Assembly: GCF_017571475.1 (NCBI RefSeq)
Contig: NZ_JAGETW010000001.1
Coordinates: 124,001 to 188,000, forward strand
DNA: 64,000 bases
Origin: Thiomicrorhabdus sp. 6S3-12
GTDB taxonomy: Bacteria > Pseudomonadota > Gammaproteobacteria > Thiomicrospirales > Thiomicrospiraceae
Reading direction: 5' to 3'
Part shown: in pieces, positions 36,886-47,325 of the stretch
Layout: each line of letters starts with the position of its first letter
Numbering within the stretch: the stretch's first letter is position 1
Translations under genes and position numbers: made by a program
The notes under the pieces: model-generated
Seen by the model: the letters and a program-made list of their open reading frames with translations, nothing else
Told to the model about the DNA's origin: nothing
The model's database searches: none

Positions 36886-37998
36886 ATGGATAGAAAAGAA
36901 GCGACTACTGACAATCGGCCAATGATTCTCTGTGTCGATGACGAGCCCCTTAATCTGAAACTTCTTGTTGACCTCTTAAGTCATCGCTTCGCAACCCGCA
37001 TCGCCACCAACGGCCAAAAAGCGCTGGAGGTCATCGCCCAACACAAACCCGACCTGATTCTGCTGGACGTAATGATGCCGGTGATGGACGGCTTTGAAAC
37101 CTGCACCAGACTGCGCAGAGATCCGCAAACCGAAGACATTCCGATTCTTTTCATTACCGCCAAGAACCAGCCAGCCGATGAAGAACACGGACTCAAAATC
37201 GGCGGCAACGATTTCATTTCCAAACCCATCAACCCCGGCGTGCTGCAAGCCAGAATCGACACGCAACTCAAACTCAGATACGCTCAAGAAAAAATTCGTC
37301 AGCGCGCGGAAACTCTGGAAGAAGAAGTCACGCAACGTCTTAACGAAATCAATCGCCTGCAGGACAGCAGTATCTTTGTCATGACCTCAATGGCGGAGTT
37401 TCGCGATGAGGCGACCGGCAATCACATCCGCCGAACACAATATTATGTGCAGGCTCTGGCCAGAGAGCTGGCTAAAAATCCCGAATTTACCGCACGTCTG
37501 AGCGACGAGCAGATCGAACTTATGACCAAATCCGCCCCTCTGCACGACATCGGTAAAATCGCTATTCCGGATAATATTCTGCTCAAACCGGGAAAACTGA
37601 CCTCCGAAGAATTTACCGTCATGAAAACCCATGCCGAAAAAGGCTTCCGCATTCTGCAACGTGCCGCCGAGTCCATGGGCAACGGCGGTCAATTTCTGGA
37701 GGTGGCTCAAGAGATCGCCTACTACCATCACGAAAAGTGGGACGGTTCCGGTTACCCGCATGGTCTGGCCGGAGAAGACATCCCCCTGTCAGCACGGATT
37801 ATGGCGATTTCCGATGTGTATGATGCGCTAACCAGCGAGCGGCCCTATAAAAAAGCCTTTTCTCAGGATGAAGCGCTGGAGATGATGCTGGCCGAATCCG
37901 GTACACATTTTCAACCGGTCTTACTGGAGGCTCTGATGCAGATCAAAACGCAATTGCTCGAAATTGCCAACCGCCACCCTGACAAAAAACAACAATAA
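36886..37998 (+). CDS. response regulator with HD-GYP c-di-GMP phosphodiesterase domain
   Basis: A two-domain RpfG-like protein of 370 residues. The receiver domain has the acidic pair DDE (residues 18-20), phospho-acceptor Asp61 (LLDVMMPVMDG) and the Lys of ISKP. A short coiled linker (EEEVTQRLNEINRL) leads to the HD-GYP domain with HDIGKIAIPDNIL, HHEKWDGSGYPHGL and the DVYDAL segment, all complete, so c-di-GMP hydrolysis is expected. No cognate sensor kinase adjoins it. With the cyclase at 17262 and LapD it shows active c-di-GMP signalling in this region. Confidence 0.94.
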   Translation: MDRKEATTDNRPMILCVDDEPLNLKLLVDLLSHRFATRIATNGQKALEVIAQHKPDLILLDVMMPVMDGFETCTRLRRDPQTEDIPILFITAKNQPADEEHGLKIGGNDFISKPINPGVLQARIDTQLKLRYAQEKIRQRAETLEEEVTQRLNEINRLQDSSIFVMTSMAEFRDEATGNHIRRTQYYVQALARELAKNPEFTARLSDEQIELMTKSAPLHDIGKIAIPDNILLKPGKLTSEEFTVMKTHAEKGFRILQRAAESMGNGGQFLEVAQEIAYYHHEKWDGSGYPHGLAGEDIPLSARIMAISDVYDALTSERPYKKAFSQDEALEMMLAESGTHFQPVLLEALMQIKTQLLEIANRHPDKKQQ

Positions 37999-38139
37999 AC
38001 TTTAGTATTCTATACGAATAAAATGCAAAACTACGCGTTCCGTTTTTTTTTAAACGAGTTCATAGAAATTCAATAATTATTGGTTAGAATGAAAATATGC
38101 CTTATTCGAAATACAAAAACTGAAAACAAGAGCGAATAG

Positions 38140-39009
38140 ATGAAAAAAGTTGTGATCCCCGTTGCCGGACTCGGCACCCGATTCTTACCTGCTACCAAAG
38201 CCATTCCCAAAGAGATGATTACGCTGGTTGACCAGCCCCTGATTCAATATGTTGTCTGCGAAGCGATCTGCGCCGGATTTACCGATATCATTCTCGTCAC
38301 CCACTCTTCGAAAAACGCTATCGAAAACCACTTCGATCATAATTTTGAATTAATGACGACGCTTGAAAACAAAGGGAAACACTCGCTGATCAACGTCGTT
38401 GACAATATTCTGCCAAGCGACGCCAATATCATCTCCATCCGCCAGCCTGCTCCGCTTGGACTTGGGCACGCAATTCTGTGCGCGGAACCGATTATCGGCG
38501 ATGACGATTTCGCGGTCATTCTGCCGGATGTAATTTTGAATTCGAAATCCTGCGATTTGGCCAAGATGGTGCAGGCCTTCCAGACCAGCCGCAAGAGCCA
38601 GATTATGGTTGAGCCGGTGGCTCACGAAGATGTGCATAAATACGGCGTGGTCGACTGCCAGGGGATTGAGATGGATCCGGGCCAGTCGGCCAATATGGTC
38701 GGCATGGTCGAAAAACCGAAAAACGAGGAAGCACCATCCAATCTGGCAATTACCGGACGCTATGTTCTCGACAACCGGATTCTCGGTATCCTGCACACAA
38801 CTCCGAAAGGTGCCGGCGGCGAAGTACAACTGACTGACGCGATCGCGACCCTGATGAAAGAGCGCGGTGCTCAGGCATATCAAAGCGCCAGCAAAAGTTA
38901 TGATTGCGGCGATAAATTAGGCTACTTGAAAGCAACTGTCGAATTTGCCATGCAACATCCGGAACTCGGTAAAGAGTTCAAGGAATGGCTGGAAACGGAG
39001 ATTAAATGA
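38140..39009 (+). CDS. galU: UTP-glucose-1-phosphate uridylyltransferase
   Basis: Makes UDP-glucose from UTP and glucose-1-phosphate. The 289-residue protein has the signature [17 protein letters not shown] at residues 10-26, followed by [10 protein letters not shown], and later ILPDV and VEKP. It overlaps pgi by four bases (ATGA) and is the first gene of galU-pgi-ugd paralogue. UDP-glucose is the substrate for ugd and galE at the left end of the window. Confidence 0.96.
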   Translation: MKKVVIPVAGLGTRFLPATKAIPKEMITLVDQPLIQYVVCEAICAGFTDIILVTHSSKNAIENHFDHNFELMTTLENKGKHSLINVVDNILPSDANIISIRQPAPLGLGHAILCAEPIIGDDDFAVILPDVILNSKSCDLAKMVQAFQTSRKSQIMVEPVAHEDVHKYGVVDCQGIEMDPGQSANMVGMVEKPKNEEAPSNLAITGRYVLDNRILGILHTTPKGAGGEVQLTDAIATLMKERGAQAYQSASKSYDCGDKLGYLKATVEFAMQHPELGKEFKEWLETEIK

Positions 39010-40577
39010 AGCAGCTTAAAGCTTACCAACCCCTAAGCGCTCAGGCCGAACAACTCAAACAGACCCACCTCAACAGTCTGTTTGCCGATAACGCGCAACG
39101 CTTTGCCCAGTTCCATGTTCAGATGCCGGGCATCATGCTGGATTTTTCCAAGCAGAAGATCACTAAAGAGGTGCTTGACGGACTGGTTTCAATGGCGGAA
39201 GAAGCCGATTTGAAACAGTGGATCGAACGCCTCATCAGCGGCGACGAACTGAACCACACCGAAGGCCGCAAAGCCTGGCATACCGCACTGCGCAATGTCA
39301 GCAACCCGGTTCAGGAAGTTGCCGAGCAGTGGGATAAGATGGCGTTTATCGTTGAGGAACTCCACCTCCAACAGATGCGCGGTTATTCGGGCAAGGCGAT
39401 TACCGATGTCGTCAATATCGGTGTCGGCGGCAGCGACCTCGGACCACTGATGATTACCCACGCTCTGGAAATGCAAAAGCTTCCGCAAAGCCCGGCCATC
39501 CACTTCGTTTCGACTTTGGATGGCCGTCAGTTGCAATCTCTGCTGGCCAAGCTGAATCCTGAAACCACCCTGTTTATTGTCGCGTCTAAATCTTTCACCA
39601 CCATTGATACCCTGTCCTTAGCGGAAACGGCAAAGTCATGGATGAAAGCCAACTGTCAAAGTAACTGCCAGTCGCAAAACGCGATTATGCGTCATTTTAT
39701 CGGTGTTTCAGCCAACCCTGCCAAGATGAGCGAATGGGGAATCCTGCCGCAAATGCAACTGGCCTTCTGGGACTGGGTCGGCGGACGTTTTTCAATGTGG
39801 TCCAGTATCGGCCTGACTATCGCGATTCAGCACGGCATGGAAGGTTTTAAAGCAATGCTTGAAGGCGCCCACGCGGTGGATGAGCATTTCCGCAACGCCC
39901 CTTTCAAAGAAAACATCCCTGCCTTACTTGGCCTGATCGGCGTGTGGAACACCAACTTCCTTAACCTTGCCGGACAGGCGATTCTACCTTACGACTCGCG
40001 TTTGAAGCATTTCGCCGGCTACCTTGAACAGCTGGTAATGGAAAGTAACGGTAAACACACGCAACGCGACGGCACCTTTGTCGATTACCGTACCTGTCCG
40101 ATCCTGTGGGGTGAAGTCGGGCCGAACGCTCAGCACGCCTTCTATCAGCTGCTGCATCAAGGCACAGAGCGTGTTATGTCCGACTTTATTCTGTTCAAGG
40201 AAGGACAGGGAAGCGACGAACGCTCTACTTTCCACCAGAACCTGAATATCGCCAACTGTCTTGCGCAAAGCCGCGCCATGATGGTCGGACAACAAAGTGA
40301 CGACCCGCACAAACACTACCCTGGAGACCAGGTTTCCAATACCTTGCTGCTCACACGCGTCGATGCCTACCATCTGGGAATGCTGGTCGCGATCTACGAA
40401 CATAAAGTCTTTACCGAATCGGTCATCTGGAATATCAATCCTTTCGATCAATGGGGGGTTGAACTCGGTAAGAAAATTGCCCTGAGTATCCTCGAATCGA
40501 TAGATCAACGAGATGCATCCGAACTGGATCAGTCAACACAGGGTATTCTGCAGCAAATCTGGGAACATAAAACATGA
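39006..40577 (+). CDS. pgi: glucose-6-phosphate isomerase
   Basis: Interconverts glucose-6-phosphate and fructose-6-phosphate. At 523 residues it is slightly shorter than E. coli Pgi (549). Diagnostic segments are [25 protein letters not shown] (phosphate-binding Ser/Thr), [27 protein letters not shown] and [15 protein letters not shown] (with the catalytic Glu/His surroundings), plus a final Lys-rich helix. It overlaps both neighbours by four bases, so galU, pgi and the next gene are translationally coupled. Confidence 0.97.
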   Translation: MKQLKAYQPLSAQAEQLKQTHLNSLFADNAQRFAQFHVQMPGIMLDFSKQKITKEVLDGLVSMAEEADLKQWIERLISGDELNHTEGRKAWHTALRNVSNPVQEVAEQWDKMAFIVEELHLQQMRGYSGKAITDVVNIGVGGSDLGPLMITHALEMQKLPQSPAIHFVSTLDGRQLQSLLAKLNPETTLFIVASKSFTTIDTLSLAETAKSWMKANCQSNCQSQNAIMRHFIGVSANPAKMSEWGILPQMQLAFWDWVGGRFSMWSSIGLTIAIQHGMEGFKAMLEGAHAVDEHFRNAPFKENIPALLGLIGVWNTNFLNLAGQAILPYDSRLKHFAGYLEQLVMESNGKHTQRDGTFVDYRTCPILWGEVGPNAQHAFYQLLHQGTERVMSDFILFKEGQGSDERSTFHQNLNIANCLAQSRAMMVGQQSDDPHKHYPGDQVSNTLLLTRVDAYHLGMLVAIYEHKVFTESVIWNINPFDQWGVELGKKIALSILESIDQRDASELDQSTQGILQQIWEHKT

Positions 40578-41818
40578 TTATTAACGTATTTGGCTCAACC
40601 ATCAGCGCACTGGTTACCGCCGCCTGTCTCGCCGAGACCGGAAATAACGTCACCCTGATCGGTCAAATCCCAAACGAACTGGCCGAACCGGGTCTGAAGA
40701 AACTGCTCAAACAACAAATGGAGCTTGAGACCTTGCAGGTCTCAGAAAGCCATCAGGTAAATGCCGATTTTCATATCTTCGCCTATGGCGATGGTGATTG
40801 CTCGCAGGCTCTGAAAATAACAGCAAAACTGGCCAAAGAGAAACACGACAATAGCTGTCTGATCATCCGCTCCAATTTCAGTATTCATATCGTTCGCGAC
40901 ATTATCGAAGCGGCGCAAATGCCGATTATCATCAATCCGGACTTTGCTCCGGAAGGTGCGGCAATCGAAGGCTTTCAACGTCCGGATCGGACCATTATCG
41001 GTGCGACCAACGGCGATGCAGTCGCAAAATTCCGCCGTTTACTGGCGCCTTTCAACCGTTTCCGCGACACCTTTATCCAAATGACGCCGGAATCGGCAAT
41101 TTTGACCAAGTACGCGACCAACGTGCTTATCGCGACACGAATCAGCCTGATGAACGAGCTGGCGCTGGTAGCCGAACAGATGAACGCCGATATTGAAGAA
41201 GTTCGCCAGGGACTGGGCTCCGATCACCGTATCGGTTTCTCCTATCTGTATTCCGGCGTCGGCTTCGGTGGCGCCTATCTCGAAAGAGACTTGGAGCGCG
41301 TGCAGACGCTGATCGACGAATCCGGCTCGAAAGAGAACCTGCTGAAATCGGTCTACAACATCAACCAGCAGCAGAAAGAACTCCTGTTCCGTAAGCTCTG
41401 GACACACTACCAGTGCGACCTGGATAAGAAGAAAATCGCCATTTGGGGGGTCAGCTATAAGCCCAACACCAATTCGATCGACGGTGCGCCGAGTCTGGTC
41501 ATGATTGAAGCCCTTCTGCATCAAGGGTGCGAATTGCATATATTCGATCCCAAACTGGATGATATTTTCCAGAACTGGATGCAGGCGAATCTAAACAGTG
41601 AACAGCGTGCACGCATTCATACCCATGCCACTATGTATGACTGTCTCGACCAGGCCGATGCGCTATGCGTTCTGACCGAATGGAAAAACTTCTGGAGTCC
41701 GAACTTTACGACCCTCAGGGAAAAAATGGCCGCGCCGGTCATTCTTGACGGTCGTAACCTGTACGATAAAATCTGGCTACAGGAAAACGGCTTCACCTAT
41801 TTCGGGGTCGGACGTTAG
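40574..41818 (+). CDS. UDP-glucose dehydrogenase paralogue lacking the catalytic cysteine
   Basis: Full-length (414 residues) member of the UDP-glucose/GDP-mannose dehydrogenase family. The central lysine is kept (Lys179 in TKYATN) and so is NPDFAPEGAAI, but the active-site loop normally reading GxGYGGSCFPKD here reads GVGFGGAYLERD (residues 228-239). The nucleophile Cys is Tyr235, and Pro-Lys becomes Glu-Arg. The N-terminal NAD loop is also unusual (GSTISA instead of GxGYVG). The frame is intact and the C-terminal UDP-binding domain is present, so this is a diverged, maintained protein rather than a decaying pseudogene. It is coupled to pgi by a four-base overlap. Dehydrogenation is unlikely; it may bind nucleotide sugar or regulate. 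Confidence 0.88.
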   Translation: MIINVFGSTISALVTAACLAETGNNVTLIGQIPNELAEPGLKKLLKQQMELETLQVSESHQVNADFHIFAYGDGDCSQALKITAKLAKEKHDNSCLIIRSNFSIHIVRDIIEAAQMPIIINPDFAPEGAAIEGFQRPDRTIIGATNGDAVAKFRRLLAPFNRFRDTFIQMTPESAILTKYATNVLIATRISLMNELALVAEQMNADIEEVRQGLGSDHRIGFSYLYSGVGFGGAYLERDLERVQTLIDESGSKENLLKSVYNINQQQKELLFRKLWTHYQCDLDKKKIAIWGVSYKPNTNSIDGAPSLVMIEALLHQGCELHIFDPKLDDIFQNWMQANLNSEQRARIHTHATMYDCLDQADALCVLTEWKNFWSPNFTTLREKMAAPVILDGRNLYDKIWLQENGFTYFGVGR

Positions 41819-41842
41819 CTCTCCCTCTCAATATTTACTGCA

Positions 41843-41869
41843 AAGCCCAAAATTATTTTGGGCTTTTTT
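41843..41869 (+). terminator. intrinsic terminator after the galU-pgi unit
   Basis: The stem AGCCCAAAAT/ATTTTGGGCT is followed by seven Ts, 24 bases after the stop at 41818 and just before the next gene. Confidence 0.88.
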
Positions 41870-41890
41870 TCTTTACTCACGGAAAACCTC

Positions 41891-43249
41891 ATGCAAAACC
41901 TCAGCTGCTTTAAAGCCTACGATATTCGCGGAGAAGTTCCCGTGGATTTGAATAGCGATCTGGCGTACCAGATCGGGCGCGCCTATGCCAGCGAATTCAC
42001 CCCGAAAAACGTGGTGGTCGGCCACGACATCCGCCTGGAAAGTCCCGAATTGAGCGCAGCCCTGTGCCGCGGATTGACAGAGAGCGGCGTTGAAGTCTGG
42101 CATCTGGGCCTGTGCGGAACCGAAGAAGTTTATTTCGCGACCAGTCACTATCAGGCCGATGGCGGTATCATGATTACCGCCAGCCATAACCCGAAAGGCA
42201 ATAACGGCATGAAACTGGTTACAACCGGCTCAAAACCGATCAGCAAAGACACCGGTCTGTTGGAGCTGAAGAGACGGGTGCAGGAAAAGGACTTCATTCC
42301 CAGAGTCGAACCCGCTGCGCAGATCCTGCCTAAACACGATAAGAACGCCTATATCCGACAGCTGCTGAGTTATATCGATCTTGAGAACATTAAACCTTTC
42401 AAAATCGTCGTCAATGCCGGCAACGGTGCAGCCGGGCCGACGTTCGATCTGCTCGCCGAACACCTGCCCTGCGAATTCATCCGCATCAACCACGAAGCGG
42501 ACGGTAATTTTCCGAACGGCGTCCCCAACCCAATGATCCCGGAAAACCGCAAAGTCACGGCAGATGCAGTGATCGAACACCACGCGGACTTTGCCGTTGC
42601 CTGGGATGGCGATTTTGACCGCTGCTTTCTGTTCGATGAAAACGGCGGCTTTATCGAGGGCTATTACCTGATCGGCCTGCTCGCGGAAACCCTGCTCAAA
42701 AATCACCCCGGCGCCAAAATCGTCTACGACCCACGTCTGACCTGGAACACGATAGAACAGGTCACCCAGGCCGGAGGGGTTCCGGTGCAGTCGAAAACCG
42801 GACACGCTTTTATCAAAGAGCATATGCGCAAAATCGACGCACTGTATGGTGGAGAGATGTCGGCACACCACTATTTCAAAGACTTTTTCTTCTGTGACAG
42901 CGGCATGATTCCGTGGCTGCTGATTATGCAGCTGATGAGTCGAAGTGGGAAATCACTGAACCAACTGATCCGTGAACGTGCGGCGGCCTATCCGTGCAGT
43001 GGGGAATTGAACTACAAAGTTGAGCACAGCGATAAAATCATCGCCGCGGTCAAAAACCACTATGCCGATCAGAATCCCGAAATTGATCTGACTGACGGCG
43101 TTGGCCTGGCGTTCGCCCAATGGCGGCTGAATATCCGCACCTCCAATACCGAACCGTTATTGCGCTTGAATGTAGAAAGCCGTGGCGACCCGCAACTGGT
43201 GGCGCAAAAAGTCAAAGAAGTCGAGGCGATAATAGATCAATTTGCATAA
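41891..43249 (+). CDS. manB: phosphomannomutase/phosphoglucomutase
   Basis: Alpha-D-phosphohexomutase that interconverts 6-phospho and 1-phospho hexoses and so supplies glucose-1-P or mannose-1-P. The ATG at 41891 (MQNLSCFKAYDIRGEVP) matches the family start; 452 residues. The phosphoserine loop ITASHNPKGNNGMK, metal loop DGDFDRC, sugar-recognition GEMSAHHY and phosphate-binding RTSNTEPLLRLN are all present. It follows the terminator closely, so readthrough or a promoter inside 41819-41890 must drive it. Confidence 0.94.
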   Translation: MQNLSCFKAYDIRGEVPVDLNSDLAYQIGRAYASEFTPKNVVVGHDIRLESPELSAALCRGLTESGVEVWHLGLCGTEEVYFATSHYQADGGIMITASHNPKGNNGMKLVTTGSKPISKDTGLLELKRRVQEKDFIPRVEPAAQILPKHDKNAYIRQLLSYIDLENIKPFKIVVNAGNGAAGPTFDLLAEHLPCEFIRINHEADGNFPNGVPNPMIPENRKVTADAVIEHHADFAVAWDGDFDRCFLFDENGGFIEGYYLIGLLAETLLKNHPGAKIVYDPRLTWNTIEQVTQAGGVPVQSKTGHAFIKEHMRKIDALYGGEMSAHHYFKDFFFCDSGMIPWLLIMQLMSRSGKSLNQLIRERAAAYPCSGELNYKVEHSDKIIAAVKNHYADQNPEIDLTDGVGLAFAQWRLNIRTSNTEPLLRLNVESRGDPQLVAQKVKEVEAIIDQFA

Positions 43250-43330
43250 TGCCGGAATAGCCGAATGGCCAAGCCGATAGCCTCCGCCTGTTGATACGGA
43301 TACAGCGATCCCTTCATTGGATTTAAGAGG

Positions 43331-44467
43331 CTACGGCAGCCGACGCATCCAAAGCAATGCGATGGCCAATAGAATAAGCGCTGGCAAAAAAGCGCCCAGC
43401 GCGATCGGAAGCTGGTAGACCAGAGCCAGATTACCGATCAGCATATTGACCAGCTGAAAGCCCAGACCGACGACGATTCCGACAAACACCCTCTGCCCTG
43501 TACTGATCTGACGCTGAGACCCGAAAATTAACGGAAAAACGATCGCCAGCATCGCGAAAGCGACCAACGGCATTGCCAGCTTACGCCAGAAATCCAGCAG
43601 ATAAGGCCCTGCATCCAGCTCATTCTGCTGCAGGAATTGAATATAGGCATAGAGATCGACAAGACTCAAATAACGGCTATCCATATCCAGCTTGGCGAGA
43701 TCATCCGGTGCAAAGGGCAACCCCAGAGGAGTCTGATCAAGTTTCTGGAATTTCAAACGTAACTGGCGCAGACGCTCCGGCTGTAATTGAGCATTATCCT
43801 CCAGAAGCACTCGACTCAGATCGTCAGGCAGATCGGTGAACAACAACCCCATGGCCTGGCCCTGCTGCATTTTCCAGCCGCGACGCTCGTCATACACGAC
43901 TTTCGGACTTGACTGCACTTTCTGTAAACGCCCTTCTTTAAGGTGATACAGAGTAACCTGACGCAACTCTTCGGCGGACACAACCCGCCCGATATGAATA
44001 TAGCGCTCGCCATCTTTGACCCAGAAACCCTGCGAATTTCCTAAGGAAAGACTCTTATTCAACGCCTCTATACGCATTTTCTGCGCATAGGACTCACTCT
44101 GTGGCGCGACATATTCGCCGATCAATGCAATCACTAACCACAGCAGAAACGCGCTTTTGGCGACCGCAAACAAAATACGTCGGATTGACCAGCCAGTCAC
44201 TCGCAAAACCGTCAGTTCGCCGTGATTGGCTAAAGATCCCAAACCCATTAAAGTCCCGATCAACAGCGCGACCGGAAACAACTCGGAAAAGTAGCCCGGA
44301 ATTTTCAACGCGACGAACAATGTCGCCTTCGCGAAAGTAAAACTTTCGTTCACCTTACCAAACTGGTACAACGCCTCAAAAAAGCTCAGCAAAGCGACCA
44401 GCACCATCAGAACCAAAAGGCTGAAAGAGATAACCGTTTTACCTAGGTAACGTTCCGTAAGATTCAT
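43331..44467 (-). CDS. lptG: LPS export ABC transporter permease LptG
   Basis: One of two permeases that, with LptB, extract lipopolysaccharide from the inner membrane. The 378 residues show three N-terminal helices, a periplasmic beta-jellyroll domain and three C-terminal helices, opening MNLTERYLGKTVISFSLLVL. It overlaps lptF by four bases. It converges with manB across an 81-base gap that shows no clear terminator. Confidence 0.94.
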   Translation of the reverse strand: MNLTERYLGKTVISFSLLVLMVLVALLSFFEALYQFGKVNESFTFAKATLFVALKIPGYFSELFPVALLIGTLMGLGSLANHGELTVLRVTGWSIRRILFAVAKSAFLLWLVIALIGEYVAPQSESYAQKMRIEALNKSLSLGNSQGFWVKDGERYIHIGRVVSAEELRQVTLYHLKEGRLQKVQSSPKVVYDERRGWKMQQGQAMGLLFTDLPDDLSRVLLEDNAQLQPERLRQLRLKFQKLDQTPLGLPFAPDDLAKLDMDSRYLSLVDLYAYIQFLQQNELDAGPYLLDFWRKLAMPLVAFAMLAIVFPLIFGSQRQISTGQRVFVGIVVGLGFQLVNMLIGNLALVYQLPIALGAFLPALILLAIALLWMRRLP

Positions 44468-45615
44468 CGCTCCCCCTTATGAACGGATCGCTGATCCGCT
44501 GGAGCGGCGGATTTTGAAAATGCAGGAGCCATACGATGTTTCAGCCAACCGAAAACGCCCAATGAGAAAAACAAAAACAGCAGAGGAATCGGCCAAAGCC
44601 CGATCGTTGCCGGCCAGTAACCGTCTTCAATTGCATTTCGCCCGGCGATCAACAACTGGTTGAAAAGGATGAAGAATACGATGGCGATAAAGACCTTCGA
44701 AAAACGACCCTGGCGCGGGCCGGTTCTGGAAAGTTGAAGGCCGAGCATCCCCAGAACCAAAATCCCCAAAGGAGCGGCTATGCGCCACTGCAGAATGGCC
44801 TGTTCTTTGGGGTTTTCGGAATCAAGCAACGTCCATGTAGACAACTCTTCTTTTTCAGGATCACGTCGACTTCCGGTCAGTTCGGGTAGAACGCCTTCAA
44901 AAGATTCGAAATACTGCACTTCAAAGGTTTGTTCTGCACGATCCTCAGTCGGTTCGACGCCCAGTGCCAGATTCAGGTTCTGATAACGCCAGCCCTGTTG
45001 CAGTCTCAGGATAACCTGATCGTTATGGGTAATGAACTGACCCTTGGGCGCCATTAGAATCAAGTCGTTCTGCTTATCGAGAAATTTGACCCAGACATCT
45101 TCCAGAGCACCATCGGCGGCTATCGCCTTGGCATAAAAAACACCTCTGTTTCCGGGTAGCGAATTAAATTTTCCAGGTACCAATGCCGCAACCGGAGAGA
45201 CAACTTCCTGCTTATCCAGCAACACCCTTTCCTGTGATAAAGCATAGGGTGAAAAATAATGCGTAATCGAAACGCCAAGCAGCGTCAGCGGCAGCAGAAA
45301 CCACAGCAGCAAACGGCGAAAATAACTCGGCGCAACGCCGCAGGAATTCAGAACCACCATTTCCTGATCCTGATACAGACGGCCGAATGTCAGCATGACC
45401 CCGATCATGGTCGCGAGAGGCAGTATCAACTCCAGGACCGTCGGCAGTTTCAACAACAGAACCTGACCGACAACCGCCACCGGCAGTTTGCCTTCCATTG
45501 CAATGGCCAGAAGCTTAGTCGCTTCGGCACCAAAAGTGATCAGCAACAGGACAATCAGTACAGCCGAAAAAGACCATAAAAGCTCCTTAAGGAGCATCTT
45601 ATCGATAATGCGCAA
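44464..45615 (-). CDS. lptF: LPS export ABC transporter permease LptF
   Basis: Partner permease of LptG. The 383-residue protein has the same 3-helix/jellyroll/3-helix plan. Family members begin with a segment like RIIDKMLLKELL, which makes the TTG at 45615 the likely start; an ATG six codons later (45597) is the alternative. It is divergent from pepA across 222 bases, the gene order known in many gammaproteobacteria. Confidence 0.93.
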   Translation of the reverse strand: MRIIDKMLLKELLWSFSAVLIVLLLITFGAEATKLLAIAMEGKLPVAVVGQVLLLKLPTVLELILPLATMIGVMLTFGRLYQDQEMVVLNSCGVAPSYFRRLLLWFLLPLTLLGVSITHYFSPYALSQERVLLDKQEVVSPVAALVPGKFNSLPGNRGVFYAKAIAADGALEDVWVKFLDKQNDLILMAPKGQFITHNDQVILRLQQGWRYQNLNLALGVEPTEDRAEQTFEVQYFESFEGVLPELTGSRRDPEKEELSTWTLLDSENPKEQAILQWRIAAPLGILVLGMLGLQLSRTGPRQGRFSKVFIAIVFFILFNQLLIAGRNAIEDGYWPATIGLWPIPLLFLFFSLGVFGWLKHRMAPAFSKSAAPADQRSVHKGER

Positions 45616-45837
45616 AGTGCCGTTCCATTAAGATGATGAGTTAAGTGATTATTAAGATTATCGCAAACTGCCACTATTATAGCCGCATACTGGCGAAACG
45701 ATTGGCTGAACCTGCAGAAATCGATTTCAAAGCTGATATTCCGCGTCATTTATGATTCAATAACCCAAAATATCCACAGCCCTTCTCCTGACAAGCTCCG
45801 GGCTTGCCATAACTTAAAGGATGAAAGAATCAAGACT

Positions 45838-47319
45838 ATGCAAAAAATTCAATTTTCCGCAACCGCCAGCTCAACTCTAAATCATTTTGACAGCCTGATC
45901 GTCGCGGTAGATGCCGACGGCAATCTAATCAGCAACGATTTGACAGATAAGATCCAGATTCAGAACCTGATCAGCCAACTGCACCAGAGCGGTGACTTCA
46001 CTGGTAAAACCGGCAGCTGCCTGATGTTGAGTATGCCAAAGGATGTGGACGTGCAAAGACTTTTCCTGGTTGGATTGGGAGACACTGACAAGCTGAGCGA
46101 CAAAGCTTATCTTGGCGCGCTACAGAACGCTGCCAAACAGGTATTAGCCAGCGGCTGCGACCAACTTCTTAACGGCTTGGCCGAAGTCGCCCCCAAAGGA
46201 CGCAACAGCGATTGGTCGGCACGCCAGAACGCTCTGATCTTTCAGAAAAGCTTCTACCAGTACACTCACCCGAGCCGCGGAACTTTCAGTAATGAAACGC
46301 CGAAACTGAATGCCATGAGCTTTACCGTTAACGCGGCTCAGGAATCCCTTTCTCTGGCGCAGGCAACTGCACTCGGTATGGAATTAACCCAGGATTTGGC
46401 GAATATGCCGCCAAACTATTGCACACCTTCCTATCTGGCGCAAACGGCACAAGAACTGGCCAATACCTATGGCTTTAAAGCGCATATTCTGGAAAGAGAG
46501 CAGATGCAGGAAATGGGCATGGGCTCGTTTATGGCTGTCGCACAGGGAAGCGCAACTCCGCCGAAGATGATCTGCATTGAATACAATGGCGGCGGCGATG
46601 AAGCACCGATCGCACTGGTCGGTAAAGGGGTCACCTTCGACACCGGCGGTATTTCGCTTAAACCGGGGGAATCCATGGACGAAATGAAGTACGACATGGG
46701 CGGTGCCGCAACCGTTCTGGGTGTCTTTAAAGCACTTGGCGAGTTGAAGCCGAAAATCAATGTCGTCGCGGTCATTCCTTCCACCGAAAACATGCCGGGC
46801 GGAAAAGCGGCGAAACCGGGCGATGTCGTCACTTCACTTTCCGGACAGACTATCGAAATACTCAATACCGATGCCGAAGGTCGTCTGATTCTGTGCGATG
46901 CACTGACTTATGCCCAGCAGACATACAAACCGTCTAAAGTGATTGATATGGCGACTTTGACCGGTGCCTGCATTATCGCTCTGGGCAACCACGTTTCCGG
47001 TATTCTCGGTAACGACCAGAGTCTGGTCGATCAGATCCGTGCCGCCGGTGAAGAAACTTACGACCGTCTATGGCAGCTGCCGCTTGGCGAAGAGTGGGAC
47101 GAACAGCTTAAATCGAATTTTGCCGATATGGCGAATATCGGCGGACGCGCAGGCGGCACCATTACCGCCGCACAGTTCCTGGCTCGTTTCACCAAAGAAG
47201 TCCCTTGGGCGCATCTGGACATCGCTGGGACCGCCTGGGTCAGCGGCAAGGACAAAGGCGCCAGCGGCCGTCCGGTTCCGGCCATGATCGAGTTCCTGAA
47301 CCAGCAGGCAAAAAGCTGA
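45838..47319 (+). CDS. pepA: leucyl aminopeptidase (PepA, M17)
   Basis: Cytosolic hexameric two-metal aminopeptidase. At 493 residues it is normal size. The M17 signature NTDAEGRL is present, along with VGKGVTFDTGGISLKPG (metal ligands Lys and Asp) and GGRAGGTITAAQFLARF. In E. coli PepA also binds DNA for Xer recombination and carAB control. A purine-rich segment precedes the ATG. The next gene, holC, starts six bases after the stop. Confidence 0.96.
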   Translation: MQKIQFSATASSTLNHFDSLIVAVDADGNLISNDLTDKIQIQNLISQLHQSGDFTGKTGSCLMLSMPKDVDVQRLFLVGLGDTDKLSDKAYLGALQNAAKQVLASGCDQLLNGLAEVAPKGRNSDWSARQNALIFQKSFYQYTHPSRGTFSNETPKLNAMSFTVNAAQESLSLAQATALGMELTQDLANMPPNYCTPSYLAQTAQELANTYGFKAHILEREQMQEMGMGSFMAVAQGSATPPKMICIEYNGGGDEAPIALVGKGVTFDTGGISLKPGESMDEMKYDMGGAATVLGVFKALGELKPKINVVAVIPSTENMPGGKAAKPGDVVTSLSGQTIEILNTDAEGRLILCDALTYAQQTYKPSKVIDMATLTGACIIALGNHVSGILGNDQSLVDQIRAAGEETYDRLWQLPLGEEWDEQLKSNFADMANIGGRAGGTITAAQFLARFTKEVPWAHLDIAGTAWVSGKDKGASGRPVPAMIEFLNQQAKS

Positions 47320-47325
47320 TCAACG

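Noticed and set aside
40574-41818. Calling the Cys-less dehydrogenase a pseudogene
   Set aside because: The frame is intact over full length, with preserved core motifs and translational coupling to pgi; this is divergence rather than decay.
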